Of a stretch of 64,000 nucleotides of DNA, positions 19,041-27,629 are shown one piece after another (position 1 is the first letter of the stretch; the number at the start of each line of letters is the position of its first letter). The translations under genes were made by a program, and so were the position numbers. Location of the stretch: positions 434,001 through 498,000 of the forward strand of contig CAVWDI010000001.1 of NCBI GenBank assembly GCA_963753725.1, written 5' to 3'. Source of the stretch: CAVWDI01 sp963753725 (GTDB lineage Bacteria > Chloroflexota > Anaerolineae > Anaerolineales > UBA4823). The notes below the pieces were generated by a model. It did not search any database. It was given only the letters and a program-made list of their open reading frames with translations, and had not been told where the DNA came from.

Positions 19041-19321
19041 ACCTTTCTGTAAATTGTTTTTTAATCAAATTCTTCATTCAAAACGTTAACAATATTTTAT
19101 CTGTAAAGAAAACGATGCCCCACAATCACAGGCACCGTGTAAAAAACTTTTCAAAAATTCGTAGTTCAATTTTCAGTTGGATTTTTTAAGACGGAGTTTT
19201 TGTCTGATCAAATCAAAGAATTTCAGCCTTTTCCTTTTTTGAATCAGGCTGAAAATTTAATTTAAAGTTATGTATTAGAAAATTCTTTCAACCACAGCGA
19301 AGTGTCAAATTAATATGTTGA
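19041..19321. other. Intergenic region between nitroreductase and O-methyltransferase
   Basis: The region is A+T-rich with no coding signal. It holds one candidate terminator (see 19221-19254). Nothing else is recognisable. Confidence 0.5.
19221..19254 (-). terminator. Candidate terminator after the nitroreductase operon
   Basis: A 9-base perfect stem (TTTCAGCCT / AGGCTGAAA) with a 16-base loop lies about 70 bases past the nitroreductase stop on the minus strand, followed by TTCTTTGATTT. The T-run is weak, so the call is tentative. Confidence 0.4.
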
Positions 19322-19835
19322 TTACCACTCTTCCCAATGGACAACTTCATCAAAGGATTTTCGACCTCCCTTTACAGGCGGTGAATTCATCACATCCTGG
19401 TCTAACGGATAACCAAATGAGAGAGCGATGTGGATAAATAAATCTGAAGGAAAACCGAGCAATTTGCGTGCCGCATCCGGCTCATATATGGTGGCAAGGC
19501 AAGACGCAACGCCTAATTCCCATCCTGCTAGCTGCATATATGCCGCAGCCTGACCGGCGTCAAACAATATACTTAATTTTTTCTCTGGCGGTTCAGTGAT
19601 AATCGCAACGCCTAAAGCCGCCCCAGCCAGATGTCCGGCATATGTGCCTAATTCGGAAAGAGCCTGTAACTTCTCCCTATCCTGAATTGCTATAAATCCC
19701 CAGGGTTGGGTATTCTTTGAGGATTGTGAACGCCGCCCCGCATTTTAATATCGAATTTATTACCTCTTTAGGTATCGCTATATCTTTAAATTGCCGTACT
19801 GCTCGTTTGTATGTAATCGCCTGTGAAACGCTCAT
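19322..19835 (-). CDS. Nitroreductase-family protein, one frameshift
   Basis: This is a flavin-dependent nitroreductase-like protein of about 170 residues. It starts MSVSQAITYKRAVRQF at ATG 19835, overlapping the TAA of the upstream DRTGG gene (TAATG). The family signature, corrected to GRRSQSSKNTQPW, is split by one extra base in the C-run at about 19736-19740. The remainder (AGHLAGAALGVAI, then the FDAGQAAAYMQLAGWELG helix and SFGYPL) is intact to 19322. Members reduce nitro compounds, quinones or other substrates using FMN and NAD(P)H; the true substrate is not predictable. Translational coupling suggests it belongs to the acetate-CoA ligase operon. Confidence 0.75.
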
Positions 19836-20902
19836 TAGATTCCGATCGCTCCATACAACTTTTCGAAATCCACGTTTTCATTTAACAAAGATTGGAACAA
19901 CTCAAGTTTCTTAGTTTGCCCTAAGCGAGTTTTTCCGTATATCGTTTCTATCTTTTCGACTGTTTCCATTGTATTCGAACGGACCAGCAGAACAGCCACA
20001 CCGAACTCTTCCGCCTGGCGGATAATCAGCGGGCTCGGGTGTAAGTTCCCAGTCAGCACCAAACAAGTTGTCGAAGTCTCCAAAGCCGCCAACTGGATAT
20101 CTGTACGGTCTCCGCCGGTAATCACCGCCTTTTGGGGATATCTTCGAAACCTGCTCAATGCCGCTTCAGCAGTCATCGCTCCTACGGTCAAGTTCTCAAC
20201 CATTGATTGTGGGCGATAGTACTTTGTCAATATTTCCGCCTCAAGCACATCAACCAGATCATTGACAGTCAAAGCGGCTAGGGTATGCGCTTCTGGTAGC
20301 ACCCCAAAAACTGGTATCCCTCGAGATTCCAGGAATGGTACAGCAAGGTCAGCGACAAAATCTTTAACTGCCGCTGGTACACGATTGATAATAATGCCGC
20401 TCAAACTGTCACCGAGCCGGGTGAACGCTGTTAGCGCATCATCAAGCAACCGGATCTGATCACGAGATTTAATAATGGCCAGGATCTCGCTCCCCAGATC
20501 ATGAGCGACTTGCGGTGTAGGCAATCCGACAACATAACCCTCTCTCAAACTGCCTCCCCCTTCAAGCAAGAGAATGTCTTGACTTTCGGCTGCCGCATCA
20601 AATGCTTCTCTGATTTTCGGCATAAGGTTAATTTCACCATTACTGCTCAGGTGTTCTTGCAGGAGTTCAGTTGTTATTACAACCGGAGAAAGCTCCCACG
20701 GCTCTACAGGCAGGTCTAAAATCTCCTTGACGAATGCGGCATCCTCATCCGCCACATGTCCACCTGACATCCAAGGTTGCAGGCTAAGCGGTTTTAAGTA
20801 ACCGACTCTAAAACCATCTTTTTGAAAGTGTTTTCCTAATGTCAGACACACCGCTGTTTTCCCAGAATATCGTTCAACCGAGGTAACGTATAACGATTTC
20901 AT
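19835..20902 (-). CDS. Phosphotransacetylase-like protein: BioD-type AAA_26 domain plus DRTGG domain
   Basis: This 355-residue protein has two parts. Residues 1-210 form a dethiobiotin-synthetase-like P-loop domain with the degenerate Walker A VERYSGKT and LLLEGGGS. Residues about 215-330 form a DRTGG domain (VGAMTAEAALSRF, VITGGDRTDI). This is the N-terminal architecture of long phosphotransacetylases, without the catalytic PTA domain. It starts 71 bases after the end of the ADP-forming acetate-CoA ligase gene and overlaps the nitroreductase start. A regulatory or sensing role in acetyl-CoA/acetate metabolism is inferred from that context. Confidence 0.8.
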   Translation of the reverse strand: MKSLYVTSVERYSGKTAVCLTLGKHFQKDGFRVGYLKPLSLQPWMSGGHVADEDAAFVKEILDLPVEPWELSPVVITTELLQEHLSSNGEINLMPKIREAFDAAAESQDILLLEGGGSLREGYVVGLPTPQVAHDLGSEILAIIKSRDQIRLLDDALTAFTRLGDSLSGIIINRVPAAVKDFVADLAVPFLESRGIPVFGVLPEAHTLAALTVNDLVDVLEAEILTKYYRPQSMVENLTVGAMTAEAALSRFRRYPQKAVITGGDRTDIQLAALETSTTCLVLTGNLHPSPLIIRQAEEFGVAVLLVRSNTMETVEKIETIYGKTRLGQTKKLELFQSLLNENVDFEKLYGAIGI

Positions 20903-20973
20903 TGATTTGCTCCTCCAGCAGAATTATACAAAATTTTGATGATAAATATCCTATTGATTATTAACATTTCTAG

Positions 20974-23088
20974 TTAGCTTTTCCTCTGTTCACTAAGGAT
21001 CAGCCGCATATCGATTGCCACTGCGCCTTGCCCTTTTGAAAACACCATTAATGGGTTGATATCAAATTCGACAATTTCAGGAAATTCTTGAACTAATTGC
21101 CCCATTCGAAGGATCGTGTCTACAATTGCATCTTTATCAACAGGCGGGTTACCGCGCACCCCATCCAGCAGCGCGTATGCCTTAATTTCATCAAGCATTG
21201 CCTGCGCTTCCTGACGTGAAAAAGGCGCAACACGGAAGGTAACGTCTTTTAAAGCTTCAACATAAATGCCACCCAAGCCAAAAGTAACCAGCGGTCCAAA
21301 TTGAGGATCCCGGTTCATCCCGACTAAAACTTCCAATCCGCCCGGCGGCAGCATCTCTTGAACAAGGCATCCCCAAATACGGGCTTCAGGAACATATCTT
21401 TGCGCCCGGTAAACCATAAGTTCAAAAGCATCGAAGACTTCTTCTTCGTTACTCAATCCAACTCGTACACCACCCACATCTGTTTTATGCAGAATATCAG
21501 GAGACGCGATTTTCAGCACGACCGGATAACCTATCTCGTTTGCGAATGCAACCACCTCTTCTGGTGTGGAGGCGACTTTCGATTTAGGAATTCGCAAACC
21601 GTAAGCTTCTAAAATATCGCGCGCCTCAAAATCACCAATAGAAAGACGCCCTTCTGACCTGACACGATCAAAAACTCGTCTAACAGCCTCATTATCCACA
21701 TCAAAAGTTACGTAATCAGGTGCTGGCCGTTCCTGTATTATTCGATACTCATCCATTGCATGGAAAGCTTTTGCTGCTTGTTCTGGAAAAGAATAATTTG
21801 GGACACCTTTTTCTGTTAAAACACTCACACCAGGTTCGACTTGCTGTTCACCCATGAAACAAGCCAGAATTGGTTTTTCTGTTTTTTCAGATAGAGTTCC
21901 AATCGCTTCTGCCGTCTCTTGAATTTCTGTCATTGCCTGCGGTGTTAAGAGCACCAGGATACCATCCACGTTTGCATCCTTCCCAATGGTTTCGAGTGCA
22001 AATCGATACCGATCCGCCCTGGCATCGCCCAGGACATCCACCGGATTTGCAGAGCTCGCAGCCTCCGGCAGGTATTGCACCAGCGCGTTTTTCGTGGCCG
22101 CCTCAAATCTGGCCAGGGACATACCTGCCCTTTCCAAAGCATCGGTCGCCAGTATCCCTGGACCGCCCGCGTTGGTGATGATCGCAATCCGGTCGCCCCT
22201 CAATCCTGGCTGGTAACCAATCGCCAGGGAGGCATCAAAAAGCTGCTGCATAAATTCAACCCGGATTACACCTGCCTGTTGGAAAGCTGCGTGATATGCT
22301 TGTTCTGAACCGGCAAGTGAACCGGTATGCGATGAAACCGCCCGTGAGCCTGATTGCGTCACACCAGATTTGATCGCTACGACTGGTTTATGTTTGGTGA
22401 TATCCCGGGCCACACGGATAAATTCCTGTCCATTTGGCATCCCTTCCGAATAGATCATAATTACGTTCGTGTGCGGGTCATCTTTCCAAGCCCGGAGTAA
22501 ATCAATTTCGCTCACATCCGCTTTATTTCCTAAACTTACAAATTTAGAAAGACCCAACCGTCCCGCAAGAGCGATATCAAGGACAGCCGTCCCCAACGCT
22601 CCCGATTGGGACATAAACGCCATCGGACCACTGGGAGGTGTCCCAGCAGAAAATGAAGCGTTCAGTGGAGTGAACGTGTCAATAACGCCTAAACAATTCG
22701 GACCGATCAATCTCATATCGAACTGTTCCGAAATCTCGATCAGCTCAAGTTCGCGTTCCAGCCCTTCACTTCCAGCTTCGCGGAAACCGGCGCTGATAAC
22801 AATCGCGGCTTTAATCTCCTTGCGCCCACATTCCCGAAGCGCATCAGGCACATATGGATAGGGGATGACTAAGACTGCCAGATCGATTGATTCTGGTACA
22901 TCCATTACAGTTGGATATGCTTTAATGCCTAATATTTCATCAGCTTTGTGATTGATTGGATATATTCGACCGAAATTTACATACCCACCATCGATTAAAT
23001 TCTTAACTACCGAGTGTCCAAGTTTTGTAGGATTCGTAGATGCACCAATTACAGCCACTGAGCCTGGCTCAAAAAAATTATTCAACAT
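20974..23088 (-). CDS. Acetate-CoA ligase (ADP-forming), fused alpha-beta
   Basis: This 704-residue enzyme converts acyl-CoA + ADP + Pi to acid + CoA + ATP. The alpha part comes first: a CoA-binding Rossmann domain with VAVIGASTNPTKLG at about residues 11-24, then succinyl-CoA-ligase-like domains with GPNCLGV and the phosphohistidine loop SSHTGSLAG. An ATP-grasp beta part follows (about residues 480-700, with YPVVLKIASPDILHKTDVGG). The fused form is common in anaerobes and Chloroflexota. It starts 3 bases after the upstream lipoprotein stop, within a minus-strand operon. It would allow ATP gain from acetyl-CoA. Confidence 0.9.
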   Translation of the reverse strand: MLNNFFEPGSVAVIGASTNPTKLGHSVVKNLIDGGYVNFGRIYPINHKADEILGIKAYPTVMDVPESIDLAVLVIPYPYVPDALRECGRKEIKAAIVISAGFREAGSEGLERELELIEISEQFDMRLIGPNCLGVIDTFTPLNASFSAGTPPSGPMAFMSQSGALGTAVLDIALAGRLGLSKFVSLGNKADVSEIDLLRAWKDDPHTNVIMIYSEGMPNGQEFIRVARDITKHKPVVAIKSGVTQSGSRAVSSHTGSLAGSEQAYHAAFQQAGVIRVEFMQQLFDASLAIGYQPGLRGDRIAIITNAGGPGILATDALERAGMSLARFEAATKNALVQYLPEAASSANPVDVLGDARADRYRFALETIGKDANVDGILVLLTPQAMTEIQETAEAIGTLSEKTEKPILACFMGEQQVEPGVSVLTEKGVPNYSFPEQAAKAFHAMDEYRIIQERPAPDYVTFDVDNEAVRRVFDRVRSEGRLSIGDFEARDILEAYGLRIPKSKVASTPEEVVAFANEIGYPVVLKIASPDILHKTDVGGVRVGLSNEEEVFDAFELMVYRAQRYVPEARIWGCLVQEMLPPGGLEVLVGMNRDPQFGPLVTFGLGGIYVEALKDVTFRVAPFSRQEAQAMLDEIKAYALLDGVRGNPPVDKDAIVDTILRMGQLVQEFPEIVEFDINPLMVFSKGQGAVAIDMRLILSEQRKS

Positions 23089-23091
23089 TAT

Positions 23092-23754
23092 TTATCCATC
23101 CTGAATTGTAATTTGAACGATCGTATAATTTGTATCAGGATCAATGTTAATTGCTAATACAGCCTTTCGATCGCGTTTTTCATAATGAATTAGTGCGCCA
23201 TTTTCGTTGATTACTGAAGCCGAGATGATGGGATCCCACCCAGAATTTGGCATTTCATTTTTATAATATTCAACCACATCCTGCAATTTTGCGTCAATTC
23301 GATATGACACATAATCTGGACTTGATTGAAAACTACTTTTTTCACCTTCCATCACAGGAAAATCGGAAGGAGAGGGATATCGTGTGGCGATTGCCTGAGC
23401 AGTCCCTTTTAATGTTGGGACCTGTTCCGAAGCAAAGTATTGAACAGTTTGAAGCAATTCGGGCCCCTTTTCAGTCGCAACCGATTGGGCAGTTTTCAGT
23501 AAACCGCTTTCTTGAAATCCGGTCGCTAAAGCAAGCGCGGTTTGACCAACACCGCTGCCCTCAATATTTGTAACAATTGCCTGACCTGTTTCGATCAAAT
23601 CTAAACCCTGTTGCAAGCTTGTTTCAACTGCATTGGCAGTCGCCTGAAATTCTTGCACTTTGTTCTCTAAATCACTCAACGCATCACATGCGTTGAGTGA
23701 GGCCAACATACCCAATAAAAGGGTAAACAAACACGTACGCTGTCTTATCTTCAT
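23092..23754 (-). CDS. Lipoprotein of unknown function
   Basis: This 220-residue protein has a lipoprotein signal peptide (Lys/Arg, hydrophobic core, then SLNAC with Cys about residue 23). The next about 110 residues are low-complexity helix, rich in Gln, Ala and Thr, with repeated 'T-x2-A' spacing. A small C-terminal domain follows (about residues 135-220, YRIDAKLQDVVEYYKNEMP). That C-terminal pattern is seen in other lipoproteins of unknown role. The ribosome site GGAG is well placed. It lies between the LLM oxidoreductase (33 bases) and the acetate-CoA ligase (3 bases), so it is part of the operon, but no functional link can be stated. Confidence 0.75.
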   Translation of the reverse strand: MKIRQRTCLFTLLLGMLASLNACDALSDLENKVQEFQATANAVETSLQQGLDLIETGQAIVTNIEGSGVGQTALALATGFQESGLLKTAQSVATEKGPELLQTVQYFASEQVPTLKGTAQAIATRYPSPSDFPVMEGEKSSFQSSPDYVSYRIDAKLQDVVEYYKNEMPNSGWDPIISASVINENGALIHYEKRDRKAVLAINIDPDTNYTIVQITIQDG

Positions 23755-23787
23755 GTTTTTCTCCAGGAAAAATCAAGTGAAGAAAAT

Positions 23788-24714
23788 CTACTTTATTATA
23801 CCTTCTGCCATAGCATACAAGCCTTCCAAATCCTCCAAATCAAGCCATTGAAGCATAACCCGTTGTGCGCCTGCTTCACCCAACAACTCTAATTGCTGCA
23901 TTATTTCTTCAGCAGTCCCGACGATGAAGCCGCGCTTTTGAAGTTCTGCAGTATCAGACTGGCCGTTGGTTCTTATTAATATTTTCTTTTCAACTTCTTC
24001 CCTGGTTTTCCCGAAAATACATCCAGTCATTAAAGAACGTCGAACTTCAGAAGGTGCCCTTCCATTTGTTAGCAGTATATTATCAAGCAAATCATTCAGC
24101 CGGCCAAATTCATCCAGTGGAATAAACAAGGCATTCCATTCATCAGCATATTGAGCAGCCACAGTCAGAGTCCGCTTTTCACCAATACCGCCTATGATTA
24201 TTGGAGGACCGCCGGTCCGATTTGGTCGAGGCAGGAGTATTGCGCCGTTTAATTGAAAGAATTTCCCATTGAAATCAACCGCTTCATCACTGTGCAACAA
24301 CTGAGAAATTATTTGTACGCCTTCTTCAAAACGGTCAAAACGATTTGAAGGATGGCTCAAATCAAATCCGAAGTTATCATGCTCGCGCTCTTGCCAACCT
24401 GCTCCCAAACCCAGGGACATTCTTCCGCCGGATAGATCATCTACCGCAGCCGCCATTCTAGCGGTGTGAACAGGATGACGGAAAGACATTGGAGTGACGA
24501 GAGATCCAAACTCCAATTTGCTACTGTTATTCGCCAACCATGTTAAAGAAACCCATAATTCTAATAAATCGATATCCGGTGGTTTGCTGTTTGTGAAATG
24601 ATCTGAGCGGAATAGGCTTGAGTAACCAGCCTCCTCCACGGTTCGGGCAATTCGCTGCCAGTGGTCCCAATTCAATCCATTTTGCCCTTCGATCATAATT
24701 CCGATTTCAACCAT
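23788..24714 (-). CDS. LLM-class (luciferase-like) flavin/F420 oxidoreductase
   Basis: This 308-residue TIM-barrel protein starts VEIGIMIEGQNGLNWDHW. It contains FRSDHF, the SFRHPVHTARMAA and GLGAGWQEREH strands, and GGPPIIIGGIGEKRTL, all typical of the bacterial luciferase-like superfamily. The family uses F420 or FMN; the 'probable F420-dependent' subgroup fits best, but cofactor use is inferred. The AGGAG ribosome site lies 6-7 bases before the ATG. It is the second gene of the operon headed by fructose-1,6-bisphosphatase. Confidence 0.85.
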   Translation of the reverse strand: MVEIGIMIEGQNGLNWDHWQRIARTVEEAGYSSLFRSDHFTNSKPPDIDLLELWVSLTWLANNSSKLEFGSLVTPMSFRHPVHTARMAAAVDDLSGGRMSLGLGAGWQEREHDNFGFDLSHPSNRFDRFEEGVQIISQLLHSDEAVDFNGKFFQLNGAILLPRPNRTGGPPIIIGGIGEKRTLTVAAQYADEWNALFIPLDEFGRLNDLLDNILLTNGRAPSEVRRSLMTGCIFGKTREEVEKKILIRTNGQSDTAELQKRGFIVGTAEEIMQQLELLGEAGAQRVMLQWLDLEDLEGLYAMAEGIIK

Positions 24715-24774
24715 AAATTCTCCTATGTATATTTAGACTAAAAATCGATCCAAAATTTGGCAATATTAAATCAA

Positions 24775-25797
24775 CTATCCATATCTTTGGATGTATTCTT
24801 CTGCCTTTTGTACAAGGTCAAGATTACCAATAAAGAGCGGGCTGCGCTGGTGAAGCGTTTTAGGTTGAATTTCCATAATATCCTGCTCCCCATTCGAAGC
24901 ATAACCGCCTGCCTGCTGCATTAAGAAAGCCAGAGGGAGGGACTCATACAGCAATCTCAGTTTACCTTCGGGCTTTTTAGTATCAATGCGATCAGCGGGA
25001 TAATAAAATATTCCTCCGGAGAGAAGATTACGATGAAAATCCGCGACCAGTGATCCCACGTAGCGTAATGAATAAACCTCTCCATTTTCTTCTAATCCCA
25101 GGAGATAATCTGTAAATTTTTGCACTCCTTTACTCCAATATTTATTATTTCCAACGTTCGCGCTGAAGTATGCCGGATGATCCGGGAGTTTGATATACGG
25201 GTGTGAGAGCAGAAATTCACCTACAGAAGGATCAAGAGTAAACCCATGCGTTCCTTGACCTGTTGAATACACCAACATTGTGCTTGATCCAAAAATAATA
25301 TAGCCTGCCCCTACCAGGTTTTTTCCAGGTTGGAGACAATCTTCAAGACTTCCCCCATTTGAATTGGATTTCCTGTGATATATCGCAAAAATCGTTCCCA
25401 CAGGAATGTTAAAATCGATATTGGATGATCCATCCAGTGGGTCAAAAAGCAGCACATACTTACCTTTTGGATATTTATCTGGAATTTGGATGGGTTCGGC
25501 GTGTTCTTCAGATGCCATCACTGCTAATCGTCCGGTATGGTCATTCAAGCGGATTATTGTGAGATCCGCAAAACGGTCCAACTTCTGTACTTCTTCACCT
25601 TGAACATTAATCTCTTCCGTTCGTCCAAGAATTTCCGCCAAACCTGCCCTGGTGGTTTTACTGGCAATAACTTTCCCAGCCAGTGCTAAATCATAAAGCA
25701 AATTTGTCAATACACCGGTAGCCCCTGGATGGCTGAGCTGCTCATCCATAATAAATCTTTCAATCGTAGTTATTTGATTAATATGCGTGTCTAACAT
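24775..25797 (-). CDS. fbp: Class I fructose-1,6-bisphosphatase
   Basis: This 340-residue enzyme hydrolyses fructose-1,6-bisphosphate to fructose-6-phosphate, the committed step of gluconeogenesis. The metal-site motif FDPLDGSSNIDFNIPVGTIF is intact, and LSGGIFYYPAD and LLYESLPLAFLMQQAGG are family signatures. The start is set at ATG 25797, which has AGGAG 8 bases upstream; an upstream in-frame extension to 25836 lacks a site. It heads the minus-strand operon and is divergent from the oxidase cluster. With ppdK in the same window it supports gluconeogenic flux. Confidence 0.92.
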   Translation of the reverse strand: MLDTHINQITTIERFIMDEQLSHPGATGVLTNLLYDLALAGKVIASKTTRAGLAEILGRTEEINVQGEEVQKLDRFADLTIIRLNDHTGRLAVMASEEHAEPIQIPDKYPKGKYVLLFDPLDGSSNIDFNIPVGTIFAIYHRKSNSNGGSLEDCLQPGKNLVGAGYIIFGSSTMLVYSTGQGTHGFTLDPSVGEFLLSHPYIKLPDHPAYFSANVGNNKYWSKGVQKFTDYLLGLEENGEVYSLRYVGSLVADFHRNLLSGGIFYYPADRIDTKKPEGKLRLLYESLPLAFLMQQAGGYASNGEQDIMEIQPKTLHQRSPLFIGNLDLVQKAEEYIQRYG

Positions 25798-26132
25798 ATT
25801 TTTACTCCTGGTAAGCTCAATAACTCCTATTAACAATCACCCACTGAAAGCAATTTAATATATAGAAAATAGTCTACAAATTATACAGTATTGCATGAGT
25901 TTGAATAAATTTGAATTAGTGGTTTGACTTGAATTTACGATAGATTTTTCCTACACAGGGTAAATTGTTCCATTCGATATACCTCAGTTTCCTTCCAGAG
26001 GGGTGATTAAAAAATCACCCCTCTGGGCTATAAAAAATCCCTCATTTTTACAGCTTCAGTTGATGACAAATACGACTAAATTTGGTAAATTTGTGTTTGT
26101 ATCATTCTTTTTTAGCAAGGGATTTAATCTAG
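25798..26132. other. Divergent intergenic region between fbp and the oxidase cluster
   Basis: This A+T-rich region must hold the promoters of both directions. Its only striking element is the perfect palindrome at 25995-26026. No open frame with a ribosome site was found. Confidence 0.5.
25995..26026. promoter_or_regulatory. Perfect 14-bp inverted repeat
   Basis: CCAGAGGGGTGATT and its exact complement AATCACCCCTCTGG flank a 4-base A loop. No T-run follows on either strand, so it is not a standard terminator. It could be a regulator-binding site or an RNA hairpin between two divergent operons. Confidence 0.55.
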
Positions 26133-26567
26133 ATGGAAAATTCAACTCATCCAAAAACCCGCCGCGTGTTGATCGCTTCCAGCCATGCTCTCTTTGGGCA
26201 GGGTTTGCGTAGTTTATTGGAAGAGCGAAAAGAAACCGGTGTTGTCGTGGTTGGTATAGTTTCAAATCTTGAGGAAGCGATTGATTCCTTGCACAGTCTT
26301 GAACCGGACTTGATTATAGTAGATTATGACGATGAGGAATTGAACCGGGATGAATTTTTAGCACGCTTTGTCGAAGGGGAAAAAGAACAGCGTGTAGTAC
26401 TCCTGTCACTGCAAAGTGGAAAGGAAGCCTTAGTCTACGATAGGCGGTCACTCGCCGCTTCAGAAATTGATGAATGGCTGCAAGATTTTACATTTTTAGA
26501 AGAACCTCAAGATTTATCCCCACAGAAGAACCAACCCAAAACAATTGACGGAAATAGGAGAAGGAAC
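26133..26567 (+). CDS. Receiver-like (response-regulator) domain reading in frame into coxB
   Basis: Residues 1-145 begin with a NarL-type receiver-like fold: RRVLIASSHALFGQGLRSLLEER, then LEPDLIIVDYDDEEL, where the Asp of VDYDD sits at the phosphoacceptor position. The usual Thr/Ser and Lys positions are not clear (VVLLSLQSGKEAL). No output domain follows. There is no stop codon before the coxB ATG at 26568, so the frame continues directly into CoxB's first membrane segment. The coxB start has its own AGGAG. It is therefore either a natural N-terminal fusion, a gene with a lost stop, or an artefact of an indel. A TGA and a TAG lie in the other frames just upstream of the coxB ATG. Confidence 0.6.
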
Positions 26568-27576
26568 ATGAAGCATCTCGTCATTGCAGGGATACTGGTA
26601 GTGATTGTCACCATCGGGCTGATCATTGGTTTGGAAAACGTTAAATTTATTGCCAGTTCAAGCCAGCGCTCAAGCAGTACCGATAGATAATCTTTTCGGT
26701 ATCGAATTTAAGATAATCGCATTTCTGTTTTCTTTGATTATTGTTTTTATGATATACAGCATCGTCGTTTTCCGGCGTAAAGCGGGAGATACAGAAGATG
26801 CTGCCCATATTGAAGGAAATATGAAACTTGAAGTGATGTGGACGATTGCACCGTTAATAACAGTATTATTTTTAGCGTACCTGGGCGGTCAATCTTTAGC
26901 AGAGACAATGCGTGCAGACCCAAAACCATTGGAGATAAAAGTGGTTGCTCAGCAGTGGTCATGGCGTTTCGAATATCCCGGGATGAATGTTGTTTCCAAC
27001 ACCATGATGATGCCAGTCAATAAACAGGCGATTTTCACCATGACCTCTAACGATGTCATTCACTCATTTTGGGTTCCCGAATTTCGAGTTAAACAGGACA
27101 TCCTCCCTGGTGGGGAGGAATTTGAACGACAAATCCGAATAACGCCAACGAAAATGGGTGAATATAAAGTCCGCTGTGCGGAGTTATGCGGCCAGCAGCA
27201 TGCCGAAATGCGTGCGATCGTCAAAGTTGTGTCCCAGGAAGAATTCGAAGCATGGATTATTGATGAATCCGGGTTATCAGATGATCCGGTCGAACGTGGC
27301 ATGCAGTGGACTGAACAATATGGCTGTTTATCATGCCACAGTACTGATGGAAGCAAATTGGTTGGACCGACCTGGAAGGGTGTTTTTGGAAATCAGGAGA
27401 CGCTTTCTGATGGATCTACTGTCACAGTCGACGAAGAATACATCCGTGACTTTATTCTCAATCCAGGGGCGAATATCGTCCAGGGATTCTCCAATGTCAT
27501 GCCTGCCAACTTCAGCCAGCAGCTGACAGACCAGCAAATCACAGACATTATTTTGTATATTCAGAGTTTAAAATAA
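26568..27576 (+). CDS. coxB: Cytochrome c oxidase subunit II with fused cytochrome c, one frameshift
   Basis: CoxB carries the CuA centre that accepts electrons. It starts at ATG 26568 behind AGGAGAAGG. A first membrane segment (KHLVIAGILVVIVTIGLIIG) is followed by a frame change at about 26643-26645 (one extra A), leading into LLPVQASAQAVPIDNLFG. Two more membrane segments follow, then the CuA domain with all ligands (IHSFW, CAELCGQQH and a Met two residues later). A C-terminal cytochrome c domain has CLSCH and a later Met (NVMPANF), giving a caa3-type subunit. The downstream frame is intact to 27576. It is the first structural gene of the oxidase operon. Confidence 0.88.
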
Positions 27577-27629
27577 CTCGTTTTTTATCAAAACTATCTA
27601 AATGATTGATTTTGATCTCGGAGGAGTAC

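Noticed and set aside
26056..26265. Minus-strand frame of 69 codons opposite the receiver-like gene
   Set aside because: It overlaps the start of a conserved receiver domain and has no ribosome site.
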